Shown: positions 1-7,050, numbered from the stretch's first letter. The stretch is DNA of 9,023 nt from Candidatus Woesearchaeota archaeon (GCA_023701075.1 JAMPXQ010000051.1:1-9023), one strand, 5' to 3'. Notes: generated from the sequence alone by a model not told the origin. Numbers and translations: made by a program.

Positions 1-545
1 AGATTGGATTCTTCTTCGACGATCTCGCTGACATATCGATCATCAAAATTCTCCTTGAGGTCTTCTGAGAAATCATATACTGAACAGATGACGCACTGTC
101 TCTTGGTATCAAGCCTGTTGAAGAGGGATAGTTCTCCCCTTCCAAACTGCTCCCAGCATTCTTTATGCCTGTCAGCAATCACCTTGTTTATGACGCCGAT
201 GACGCATTGCTCCGCAGCTTCTTCATTGTCCTTATTTTTCTTGATGCATGATTCATATGCCAGATCACGCTTATAGGGTACTTCAATCTTCTTGTCTCCG
301 GATTCTTCAGTGTAGCTTTCTTTCCCGAAATAATGATATCTTGTAGCGCATTTCACCTGCCATTCATTCGAGAGGGCGGTGTTTAATTTTGAGTTGGCAA
401 GGACCGATGCCCTGCATACTGCAGGATCGAAAGCAGAATCAGCCTTCATCATGAATTTTGCAACAATGTTGATGACGATGACTGCCGTGACTAGTATGAG
501 TATTATCCATCCGAGATTATCTACCATGAAATTGGCTTTCTTCAT
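1..545 (-). CDS. Membrane-anchored cysteine-containing DPANN protein, 3' end cut by window edge
   Basis: The first 181 residues are visible; the C-terminus lies beyond the left edge. The N-terminus is MKKANFMVDN followed by one hydrophobic segment (about residues 11-30), so the protein is probably anchored by its N-terminus with the rest outside the cell. The outer part has cysteines at residues 44, 66, 100, 114, 130, 151 and 154, the last two in a CVIC motif followed by SVYDF, and a CWEQFGRGELSLF stretch before it. From memory this layout (C-x-x-SV, then KCATR, then CW..FG.G, then CxxCS..F) recurs in uncharacterised DPANN proteins, but no function is known to me. The start ATG overlaps the stop of the preceding small peptide gene as ATGA, so the two are probably translationally coupled. 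An in-frame upstream ATG at 650 would add a histidine- and cysteine-rich extension that reads as a shadow of the small peptide gene, so I prefer 545. I see no strong Shine-Dalgarno sequence. Confidence 0.8.
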   Translation of the reverse strand, partial: MKKANFMVDNLGWIILILVTAVIVINIVAKFMMKADSAFDPAVCRASVLANSKLNTALSNEWQVKCATRYHYFGKESYTEESGDKKIEVPYKRDLAYESCIKKNKDNEEAAEQCVIGVINKVIADRHKECWEQFGRGELSLFNRLDTKRQCVICSVYDFSEDLKENFDDRYVSEIVEEESN

Positions 546-646
546 TTTAGGATGCTCGCCTTCTGGATGATTATCGCAATGAGGACAACGAGCATGATGG
601 TCAATATGACAACATAAAGAAAATTTCCGCGCAGCTGGCCCCTCAT
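542..646 (-). CDS. Small single-pass membrane peptide (34 aa)
   Basis: The predicted peptide begins MRGQLRGNFLYVV and is almost entirely one hydrophobic helix (about residues 9-27), ending QKASILK. The RGQ start followed by a long hydrophobic segment resembles the class III signal peptides of the neighbouring genes, but there is almost nothing after the helix. It may be a stand-alone pilin-like or membrane subunit. Its TGA stop overlaps the ATG of the downstream membrane protein (ATGA), which supports it as a real translated gene. A TATA-like element centred near 672 lies about 26 bases before this ATG, the distance expected for a leaderless transcript. An in-frame ATG at 661 would add five residues (MPKRC); the TATA spacing favours 646. 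The function is unknown. Confidence 0.6.
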   Translation of the reverse strand: MRGQLRGNFLYVVILTIMLVVLIAIIIQKASILK

Positions 647-665
647 GCATCTTTTAGGCATTTCT

Positions 666-680
666 GGCTTTATATTCTTT
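666..680 (-). promoter_or_regulatory. Putative TATA box for the small membrane peptide operon
   Basis: On the minus strand the sequence reads AAAGAATATAAAGCC. It is centred about 26 bases upstream of the ATG at 646, which fits an archaeal TATA box driving a leaderless transcript of the 34-residue peptide and the overlapping membrane protein. Read-through from the gene ending at 708 is also possible, since no T-tract separates them. Confidence 0.4.
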
Positions 681-707
681 TCGCTGCTTTATCCGCTGCA
701 ATATCAA

Positions 708-983
708 CTATCCGTTCGTCTCCCCTATGAGAGGGGCGCAGCAGACATAATCAAGGTCGCTGTCTTTGTTCATGTCATCACAGCTGGTTATAGGCACTAT
801 GGTATTTTCGATAGGTGTGCATTCTTCTCTTTCAATGCACTCTCCACCTTGTGTCCTGCAGTCCCTGGCTCCTGTAAGGAATCCTTTCATCCTTCCGCCG
901 AAGATTGCGATGAGTACTACCATCACAAGAAGTGCGATTACTGCCATGACAATGACATTGATAGAGATATCTCCTTTTTTCAT
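708..983 (-). CDS. Small secreted or pilin-like protein with six-cysteine ectodomain (91 aa)
   Basis: The N-terminus MKKGDISINVIV followed by a hydrophobic stretch to about residue 28 matches the archaeal class III signal peptide, normally cut after the G (or A) by an EppA-type prepilin peptidase, leaving the hydrophobic helix on the mature subunit. The mature +5 glutamate typical of many archaellins is replaced by asparagine. The outer domain (residues 41-84) has cysteines at 42, 49, 55, 68, 81 and 82: C-x6-C-x5-C-x12-C-x12-CC, with GG just before the second. The gene at 1041-1313 encodes the same pattern, so the two are paralogues. I infer a small disulfide-stabilised surface subunit, possibly a minor pilin. 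The ATG at 983 lies about 28 bases after a TATA box and has no clear Shine-Dalgarno sequence, so the transcript is probably leaderless. Confidence 0.85.
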   Translation of the reverse strand: MKKGDISINVIVMAVIALLVMVVLIAIFGGRMKGFLTGARDCRTQGGECIEREECTPIENTIVPITSCDDMNKDSDLDYVCCAPLIGETNG

Positions 984-1000
984 AAGCTAATTAATAAGAA

Positions 1001-1021
1001 AGAGGGTATATATATTTTTCT
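1001..1021 (-). promoter_or_regulatory. TATA-plus-C-run promoter of the 91-aa six-cysteine gene
   Basis: On the minus strand the element begins AGAAAAATATATATACCC and continues TCT. It is centred about 28 bases before the ATG at 983, the spacing expected when transcription starts at or next to the start codon. It is nearly identical to the promoter of the large cysteine-rich gene (6337-6355). Confidence 0.65.
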
Positions 1022-1040
1022 ATGATTCCATGCAGCAGCA

Positions 1041-1313
1041 CTATGTGCTTGTGCAACAGACCTTGTCAGGATCAGGGTCTTTTCCATTGAAACAGGCCAG
1101 GTCATATCTCACAGTCTTGAAATTGTCTCTGGAGCAGAGCTCGCTCACATCTTCAAAGCTGATGCAGTTTCCGCCTGATGATTCGCATGAAGCAGTGCTT
1201 CGCCTGAATCCTCCTAGGTTCTGAGTCACAATCAATATCAGGAGCACCATGACGACTAGTGCGATGGCTGCAACGACGATTGTGTTGATTGAGATTGACT
1301 GCGCTTTCTTCAT
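1041..1313 (-). CDS. Small secreted or pilin-like protein with six-cysteine ectodomain (90 aa), paralogue of 708-983
   Basis: The N-terminus MKKAQSISINTIVV leads into a hydrophobic helix to about residue 29, a class III (pilin/archaellin-type) signal with A|Q at the expected processing site. The outer domain has cysteines at residues 43, 50, 60, 74, 86 and 87: C-x6-C-x9-C-x13-C-x11-CC, again with GG before the second and KVCC near the end. Cysteine order and the SISIN-plus-IALxVMV helix match the neighbour, while the loops differ strongly in sequence, so this is an old duplication or two members of a diverse family. Even cysteine number and export suggest three disulfides. The ATG at 1313 sits about 28 bases after a TATA-like element, with no Shine-Dalgarno sequence. 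The specific role is unknown; minor pilin or adhesive surface subunit is my inference. Confidence 0.85.
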   Translation of the reverse strand: MKKAQSISINTIVVAAIALVVMVLLILIVTQNLGGFRRSTASCESSGGNCISFEDVSELCSRDNFKTVRYDLACFNGKDPDPDKVCCTST

Positions 1314-1331
1314 GTTAAGAAAATATGTGTT

Positions 1332-1348
1332 GGGGGTTTATTAATTTT
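1332..1348 (-). promoter_or_regulatory. TATA-plus-C-run promoter of the 90-aa six-cysteine gene
   Basis: The minus strand reads AAAATTAATAAACCCCC, centred about 27 bases before the ATG at 1313. It shares ATAAACCCC with the promoter of the large gene. The position implies a leaderless transcript. Confidence 0.55.
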
Positions 1349-1390
1349 ACGACATGTGTGTTATTTTAGGATTTAGAATATAGTCAAATG

Positions 1391-1416
1391 AAATTATTAA
1401 AAAAAAATAAAAAAAA
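1391..1416 (-). terminator. Poly(T) terminator of the 1625-aa gene
   Basis: Immediately after the TGA stop, the minus strand has eight T, one A, nine T, then AATAATTT. Archaeal RNA polymerases terminate at such T-tracts without needing a hairpin, and none is visible. This separates the large gene from the two small paralogues downstream, which have their own promoters. Confidence 0.7.
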
Positions 1417-4400
1417 TCAGCACTCCCATGTTGCTGTTTTTCCTCCTGCGCTGCCTTTGCAATGACAACCATTCACATCTTCTCCTTCTCTTGAGCCTCT
1501 GGCTGCTTTCTCATTGTTATGTGATGCACAAAGTTCCCATTTGTTTTCCGGTGCATTGCACATCCACCCGACAGTGTATCCTGGATTCATGCTGCTCTCT
1601 TCAGAGAAATAATACTTGTCAGCTTCTACACCATCTACCGTAGCACATCTAAGTACCTTTTCTCCAAGGTAGGTCTGTGTGCGTACATCTGCTGCTGCAG
1701 GTAATTCTGACCTCTGGATGGTAGTTGTAACTGTCCATCCAACTTCATTGTCAGAACACAGTGTACCTGTCCAGTAATTCAAGTATTTTGCAGGATCTAC
1801 AATTCCATTCTCTTTGTTTCTCTCTGCATTGCATAGTTCAGGAGTAGATACATCTACATTTGAACAGGGTTGGCCGACTTCCCATTTAGCAGTATTGGAT
1901 GCTGAGTCCCACATGCACTGTACAAACTTAGAGCACGAATCTATGCAAATAGGTTCAGCATCCTGGAATGTCTGAGACACGGTTATATCGCATCCGCTGA
2001 CCATCGCTGCAGGGCATCCAGGCGTTGTAACAGCAGGATCAGTACCGTCTCCTGAACATAGGACTCCTTCTTCTTTTTTCCATCCATTGTTGCAGGAATA
2101 TCTTACACTGTTTATGCATTTCAAATCTCCTGATTCATATGTAGCTGTGTCAGCAGGATCAAGTTCACTTCCAAGGCACATATCTTTTAGGTATTTGAAT
2201 TTGCCATCAGGACCCTGATAACATCTGTAATTAAGTGTTTGGACCTCGATTTTTCCCTGAGAGTTGCAGAACAATAATTGGTCGCTGGATCCTGGATTTT
2301 TACATTTTACAGACGCTGACACATCATAGTCCCTTTCTGCATTATCCATCATATTGTTATAATCTCCATAGGTCCATGGGACAAGTCCATACTGTGTGCA
2401 TTCTGTCGCCTGAGGCTGTGGTGCAATGCAGACTTCAGCAAGTGTGCTGCCGGACTTATAACCGCTTCCTGGTGTGACTTCACATTTGCTTCCTGATGTG
2501 CACGGTGTTGGTTGGACATTGCACAAGGATCTATCTTGATTGCACAAGCATTGATAATAATTGTATGGGTCTCCTTCTATGCAACCAAACATGCTTCCTG
2601 ATAAGCCATATCCAAGACAGATTGCTTCTGCCTTTGGTTTGCATAGAGCACCTGGATTATCTGCAGAAGTTGCTAGGTCTGTGCATATATTGCCTTCAGG
2701 ACAAGTATATTCTTTCGGTGCATTTGCATCTGCAGAGCAGTAAACCAATTTATTTGTGTTGACCTCGCTGCAGTAATATTTCATAGCAGTCTTACTGCTG
2801 CAGAAGGTTACTAATGGATTTTCATCAGTATCATCTGCTGGCGCTACTCCTCCTAATCCTAACGCATCTGCGACATTTTGCGGCATTGTGCATATTGTTG
2901 ATTTATCTGCAGAGGTTGTGCCGCTGGAATAGCAGATATTATCACAGAACTGCCTGTTTCCGACAACCTTTCCACCTACACATTGCACATATGCAGATGA
3001 AACTCCTGTTGCTTCACAGTAATATCCATCGAATTTCTGGATTCCTTGCGCATCAACGCACATTGACCTGTCATATAGGCTGTTCTCCTGGCACATTGTA
3101 GCATAATTTGGTAATCCATCCTCCAATGCAGCTACTCCATCAGCCATGCAGACTTTGTTTCCATCGCAGACATACTTTGGTGTTCTTAAACCATCGCCAC
3201 TTTCGATGTCTATATTTCCACCTTCGCATTTATAGATTTGTCCGCTGACACCATAATTCAGGCAATAATATCCTGCAGCATCAGCCGCGCATGAAGGCTG
3301 TTGGGGTTTGCATATATTAAAGGTCGGATCGCATATAGAGCCAGTTGGGCAAGCTGACAATGTACTTACAGGTGTTGGTGAACCTGCAGCGCATGTGACT
3401 AGTGTTGCTGGATCTCTGCAAAATTTATCTCCTGCCGCCATTGATGCGCATTTATCATTGGCGCATACATATGATCCACTGCTTGTTGTAAAGCAATAGC
3501 CTGCATCGCACGACTCTTTGCTTCTTTGTTCACCATTGATGCAGAATAATATGTCTGCTGTCATGCCTGAATTCAGGCAGCTTCCTTCACCTGGATCATG
3601 TGTTATAGGATTACCCTCTTTATCGATGCATCCTACCTGATTGCTGTTTACACAGTAATATTGGCTCCTGTCTAGTGTAACTGAACAGAAAGATTCTGAA
3701 GGTGCATCTGTAAGTGTCGGACACTGTCCGCTTCCGACAAGGCCTCCTTCGACACCATTGCATTTATAATAGAATGAACTGTCACAGTACCATCCAACCA
3801 TCCCTGCATGGCACTTGTCTTTTGCAACAAGCTCTTCAGGCGTAAATTCCTCTTTTCCGCATCCTGGCCTGACTCCATTGATTGATGTCGGGACATAATC
3901 TGGAACGCTTCCTAGGCTGGCATCTCTGCCATCCGGTGTAGAATCCCTGAATTCTACTAACTTCTTCACTTCCTTATCTATAAAGGTAAAAACGCTTGGA
4001 TCAAGCGAGCCTCTATCCAGTTTGGTATATTCAGGACCCATATTGGCACCTAGCAAATAATTGATCCTTTCTTGGACAGTGCAATCATTTGACGATGATC
4101 TCCTTTCTGTGCTGAATCCTATACCATTGATCTCAACACCCATTATCCCTACATAGCATCCAGTAACAGTCTGTGCTGCTGCTGCAGGATCCGTAATTGG
4201 AACAGTGATGGTTGACCCAAATTCAGTCGGGTAGAATATGGAATAAACGATGTTATTGCCTGCAACGATAGTATCTGTTTCAGGATCAAACGGTTCTAGG
4301 TCATCAAACACACTAGGGTCATGATTCGCGAAAAAGGTAACCCATAAATCATTTGGTGTTACTTCTTCTGTCAACCTATTCCATGGTGAATTTAAGCTGA

Positions 4401-6294
4401 ATAGTGTACTGCCGCTGGCTGGAACATTTGTCAAGGTATCTTTAGAATCAAGTATCCTTGAATAGACTTTCATATCTGCCTTTTCCTCTTTCTCAATGAC
4501 GCATGATCCGCCGTTTTCGCTTGCATAGAACTCATAATATCCCATTGGATAATCAGATGATCTGTATGATTCAACAGGATCGCTGTTATGAGCAATTATT
4601 GTATATCCATATGATGGCATTGATGCGACCGTATTGCCCATTCCTAAAGCATATGTTACAGATACCATCCCATCATCCCCAATTTTACAGGTACTAGCAT
4701 CCAACGCATCATGAATAAGGTCACCCTTATATTCTCCGCTTGCTATCAGCTGCTTGATTTTTGCATAATAAGCCGCCATTTCTTGAGAGCTGCTATAATA
4801 ATCCTCTACCTGTTTTTTCACAAGTTTTTCACATGCTTCATAAGCATATTCTCTCTTTCTTCCTGCAGGTGCATTATAGCTTGTAGCAAGGTTATTTTCA
4901 AAATAGACATTTCCTTGTCCAAGTGTATCAAACAACTCTACACTTCCGTCAAAAACCTGGACAGTTTGATCATCCTTATCATAATCTTTTATTATGCATT
5001 GGTTATCTACATCAAGTGCATACTGGTTATAATCTATAGGTTCAATCTTTGCTACTGCATTTTTGGCTGCATCAATATTTGCTGCCATTAAGCTATCTAC
5101 ATAAATCTCTTTAAGGTCATTTGTTATCTTCCAAGGGATAGCATTTGTATCTAGATCCTTGCATGTTCCGCCTGTAGTCTTCCATACTGGCGCTGCGGGA
5201 TTTGTTGTTTCATCATACTCGACATCAAGTGTTCCGCAAGGAGTCCTATAGACAACTCTTTCAGGAAGCTGTGTCGGTTTCAGGATTTTTAGGTCTTCTT
5301 CTGTGATTTTAATGTCTGCAGTTTGGGTGCCATATGTATCTGGATCTATGTCTGCACCAAGTTCAGCGACAGGTTTTGCGACATCGCTGCATCTAAGCGC
5401 TCCGACTTTAGTGAAGTGAGGGACGCTTGTCTTTATTAACCAATATTTTTCTCCATTCTCTTCGAATTGTTCTTTTGAAAGCGGGACCCATCCATTATAT
5501 ATTCCATTCTCATCTTCATAACCTAAGACTATTTGGTCTATTGAAAATCCTTCAGGGATGTCGCTTTCGCTTACTTTTAGGTCGACAATGATTGGCGGGT
5601 TGAACCTTGCCGGGCTGACCTCAAACATGGTCATTCCCACAACTACTTTATTTCCGAACATCTTGCCGTTCGAGAACTTGTCGATTATCTTGACGTCCAG
5701 GTTGCTGAGCGGGTTGCCTTCATAATCAACCGCTTCTGTTCCCTGTTTGATAGCTATTGAGATGCCATCTTTCTCTATCAAGACATCTTCCTCGACTCTT
5801 CCGCTAGAATCAACTTTTACGTTATATTCATTGCTGAAGATATATTTAGAGGATAATTTGTTCAATTCGACTGAAGACTCATCTTTTTTCATGAGCATAG
5901 GTTTTTCAATTGTTGCATATACTGAGTTTTCTCCAATCTCGACGCTGGCAGTTCCTATTCCGACTGAAAAGACATAGCCCATCTCTCCCAGAGGAGTGTC
6001 TTTAAGGTTAAGTTCTATGCATGTTCCAAGATTCAGGTCAATATAGGACCCTATTGCCTGTTGCGCTATTGGCCTAAGTCCAAATTCTTTGATGCCTTCT
6101 GAAAGCATCTGTGAAAAGCAGCTCTGCGCGATGCTTTGGAGCTGGTCTTTAGCAGAATCAAGCTCCATGTTTTCAGAGCGTTCTGTCCTGGCAAACTCGC
6201 CCTTCCCTCGATTCATGTTAAATACGACAGCGCCAACAAGAAGCACCGCGATGATACCTATAATTACAAAATAAGAAACCTGTCCTTTCTTCAT
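1417..6294 (-). CDS. Giant cysteine-rich surface protein with pilin-type N-terminus (1625 aa)
   Basis: The N-terminus MKKGQVSYFVIIGIIAVLLV is a class III signal: KG|QVS processing site, then a hydrophobic helix to about residue 25. It should be exported and held by, or assembled through, this helix. Residues 195-300 look like a beta-sandwich of the ZU5 / PGF-pre-PGF kind (W-x-PL, then SVPHFTKVGAL); this is a weak match by eye. Residues 300-811 are acidic, low in cysteine and unrecognised. Residues 812-1625 hold 67 cysteines, against 11 in the first 811, partly as tandem six-cysteine modules with YYC and CxxGNxC motifs. The last residue is cysteine (WEC). There is no C-terminal membrane segment or sorting motif. 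The start is supported by the signal, by a GGTG-type ribosome binding site 7 bases upstream and a TATA box. I infer an adhesin or cell-envelope protein; no enzyme motif is visible. Confidence 0.9.
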   Translation of the reverse strand: MKKGQVSYFVIIGIIAVLLVGAVVFNMNRGKGEFARTERSENMELDSAKDQLQSIAQSCFSQMLSEGIKEFGLRPIAQQAIGSYIDLNLGTCIELNLKDTPLGEMGYVFSVGIGTASVEIGENSVYATIEKPMLMKKDESSVELNKLSSKYIFSNEYNVKVDSSGRVEEDVLIEKDGISIAIKQGTEAVDYEGNPLSNLDVKIIDKFSNGKMFGNKVVVGMTMFEVSPARFNPPIIVDLKVSESDIPEGFSIDQIVLGYEDENGIYNGWVPLSKEQFEENGEKYWLIKTSVPHFTKVGALRCSDVAKPVAELGADIDPDTYGTQTADIKITEEDLKILKPTQLPERVVYRTPCGTLDVEYDETTNPAAPVWKTTGGTCKDLDTNAIPWKITNDLKEIYVDSLMAANIDAAKNAVAKIEPIDYNQYALDVDNQCIIKDYDKDDQTVQVFDGSVELFDTLGQGNVYFENNLATSYNAPAGRKREYAYEACEKLVKKQVEDYYSSSQEMAAYYAKIKQLIASGEYKGDLIHDALDASTCKIGDDGMVSVTYALGMGNTVASMPSYGYTIIAHNSDPVESYRSSDYPMGYYEFYASENGGSCVIEKEEKADMKVYSRILDSKDTLTNVPASGSTLFSLNSPWNRLTEEVTPNDLWVTFFANHDPSVFDDLEPFDPETDTIVAGNNIVYSIFYPTEFGSTITVPITDPAAAAQTVTGCYVGIMGVEINGIGFSTERRSSSNDCTVQERINYLLGANMGPEYTKLDRGSLDPSVFTFIDKEVKKLVEFRDSTPDGRDASLGSVPDYVPTSINGVRPGCGKEEFTPEELVAKDKCHAGMVGWYCDSSFYYKCNGVEGGLVGSGQCPTLTDAPSESFCSVTLDRSQYYCVNSNQVGCIDKEGNPITHDPGEGSCLNSGMTADILFCINGEQRSKESCDAGYCFTTSSGSYVCANDKCASMAAGDKFCRDPATLVTCAAGSPTPVSTLSACPTGSICDPTFNICKPQQPSCAADAAGYYCLNYGVSGQIYKCEGGNIDIESGDGLRTPKYVCDGNKVCMADGVAALEDGLPNYATMCQENSLYDRSMCVDAQGIQKFDGYYCEATGVSSAYVQCVGGKVVGNRQFCDNICYSSGTTSADKSTICTMPQNVADALGLGGVAPADDTDENPLVTFCSSKTAMKYYCSEVNTNKLVYCSADANAPKEYTCPEGNICTDLATSADNPGALCKPKAEAICLGYGLSGSMFGCIEGDPYNYYQCLCNQDRSLCNVQPTPCTSGSKCEVTPGSGYKSGSTLAEVCIAPQPQATECTQYGLVPWTYGDYNNMMDNAERDYDVSASVKCKNPGSSDQLLFCNSQGKIEVQTLNYRCYQGPDGKFKYLKDMCLGSELDPADTATYESGDLKCINSVRYSCNNGWKKEEGVLCSGDGTDPAVTTPGCPAAMVSGCDITVSQTFQDAEPICIDSCSKFVQCMWDSASNTAKWEVGQPCSNVDVSTPELCNAERNKENGIVDPAKYLNYWTGTLCSDNEVGWTVTTTIQRSELPAAADVRTQTYLGEKVLRCATVDGVEADKYYFSEESSMNPGYTVGWMCNAPENKWELCASHNNEKAARGSREGEDVNGCHCKGSAGGKTATWEC
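2641..3813 (-). repeat. Tandem six-cysteine modules inside the giant surface protein
   Basis: Residues 828-1218 of the large protein contain repeated cysteine modules that differ greatly in the residues between. The clearest four start at residues 949, 1002, 1079 and 1165 and follow C-x(8-13)-C-x(8-11)-C-x(11-19)-C-x(3-5)-C-x(6-18)-C. The second cysteine is often preceded by aromatic residues (YYC, KFC) and the third by Y-x or V-x (YKC, VQC, VYC). Less regular copies precede (828, 870) and follow (1226 onward). The repeat is at protein level; I see no long DNA repeat, so the modules are old. The layout recalls peritrophin/CBM14-like domains, but the spacings do not match well enough to assign them. 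Confidence 0.6.
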
Positions 6295-6301
6295 TTATTC
6301 C

Positions 6302-6306
6302 CCACC
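6302..6306 (-). promoter_or_regulatory. Ribosome binding site of the giant surface protein
   Basis: The minus strand reads AAGGGTGGGGAATAAATG. The GGTG core pairs with the archaeal anti-Shine-Dalgarno sequence and lies 7 bases before the ATG at 6294. It confirms this start and shows that, unlike the two small paralogues, this gene has a short leader. Confidence 0.6.
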
Positions 6307-6336
6307 CTTCATTATAATGACTTTTCCATAGTAAAA

Positions 6337-6355
6337 GGGGTTTATATATTTTTCT
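6337..6355 (-). promoter_or_regulatory. TATA-plus-C-run promoter of the giant surface protein
   Basis: The minus strand reads AGAAAAATATATAAACCCC. The TATA centre near 6347 predicts a transcription start around 6320, giving a leader of about 25 bases that contains the ribosome binding site. It aligns with the promoter at 1001-1021 with one mismatch in the TATA part and small differences in the C-run. Confidence 0.65.
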
Positions 6356-6381
6356 GCTATACAAAAACATATACTAGTAAG

Positions 6382-6387
6382 AAAAAA
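6382..6387 (-). terminator. Short T-tract, possible terminator of the ACT-domain gene
   Basis: About 36 bases after the stop of the ACT-domain gene the minus strand has six T followed by CTT, with five more T at 6362-6366. This fits an archaeal T-tract terminator placed before the promoter of the giant gene. It is short, so some read-through is possible. Confidence 0.35.
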
Positions 6388-6423
6388 TACTGCATATTAT
6401 ACAAGTTTGTTAAGCGATAAAAT

Positions 6424-7041
6424 TCACTTGCATAGCCTCTTGATAAGTTCATACGCCTTCAGCACATGCTCATCCTTAAGATATATCAAAAGTTCATTGC
6501 TTGCAGTGAGCATCTCAGAAATAACGATATCATTGATATATAGTTCTCTTGTAATGATGGATATGATTCCTTTGGTATTGATTGCTTTTTTTGAGAACTG
6601 TAAACTTAATTCAGATATATCATCGATCTTATGCAGGAGTTCAAAATCAAGTTTAGGAATCCTTGATTTATCTACAATCAAGGTGACATTGGAAGTCCCT
6701 ACAATCACTTTCAATGTCTCGGATATATTATAATTAGTCTGCCCGACAATCTTGCTGAGCATATTAAGAAGCTCTGGCTCTTTAGAATAGTTAAGTATCA
6801 CAAGATTATCTTTGATGCTGGTCTTTAGGTCTTTGAGTCCGTCTGTATCAGCATCTGCCTTCCCAAAATCATATCTCCTGATCATAGCGATAAGTGCGTC
6901 CATCTGCTCTTCCTTAGCCAACTTGTGCTCGATGAGATATCTTGCGAGCGCTCTTCTGTTGATGAGTCCCTCGCTATAGCACTTCTCGATCTCGGGCTTT
7001 TTTCCTAGCAGGTTCATGAAATTCTGTTCAATTTGTGACAT
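6424..7041 (-). CDS. ACT-domain protein with possible N-terminal helix-turn-helix, probable regulator (205 aa)
   Basis: Residues 157-203 (KGIISIITRELYINDIVISE onward, ending in a helix with AYELIKRL) fit the beta-alpha-beta-beta-alpha-beta order of an ACT domain, a small-ligand (often amino acid) sensor. Residues 79-150 could be a second, more diverged ACT unit, giving a tandem as in aspartokinases. Residues 14-40 (IEKCYSEGLINRRALARYLI) look like a short helix-turn-helix segment. No catalytic domain is present. ACT proteins of this type in archaea are usually called putative regulators; which ligand it binds is unknown. I chose ATG 7041 (MSQIEQNF) over the longer in-frame start at 7092: the extra 17 residues are translated promoter, and the TATA-like element near 7066 gives a leaderless start at 7041. 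ATG at residue 9 is a second option. The gene is divergent from the zinc enzyme/ligase pair, which it might control. Confidence 0.8.
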   Translation of the reverse strand: MSQIEQNFMNLLGKKPEIEKCYSEGLINRRALARYLIEHKLAKEEQMDALIAMIRRYDFGKADADTDGLKDLKTSIKDNLVILNYSKEPELLNMLSKIVGQTNYNISETLKVIVGTSNVTLIVDKSRIPKLDFELLHKIDDISELSLQFSKKAINTKGIISIITRELYINDIVISEMLTASNELLIYLKDEHVLKAYELIKRLCK

Positions 7042-7050
7042 AATAAAATA

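Noticed and set aside
645..1025. Plus-strand open frame of 126 codons opposite the 91-aa six-cysteine gene
   Set aside because: It is antisense to a gene with a clear leader, cysteine pattern and paralogue, and its translation shows no domain, promoter or ribosome binding site.
1036..1048. Short inverted repeat AGCAC-TAT-GTGCT at the stop of the 90-aa gene
   Set aside because: The stem is only five bases and no T-tract follows, so it is not credible as a terminator.
1417..3861. Assignment of the cysteine modules to CBM14/peritrophin, EGF or WAP domains
   Set aside because: Cysteine spacings do not fit any of these patterns consistently, so a named domain would be a guess.
3672..3896. Second minus-strand frame inside the giant gene (74 codons)
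   Set aside because: It is a shifted-frame shadow; the main frame continues through it with its cysteine pattern intact, so there is no frameshift.
4711..5091. Plus-strand open frame of 126 codons inside the giant gene
   Set aside because: It lies opposite the continuous 1625-codon frame and its hydrophobic, Ile/Cys-rich translation is what antisense reading of this sequence yields; no ribosome binding site was seen.
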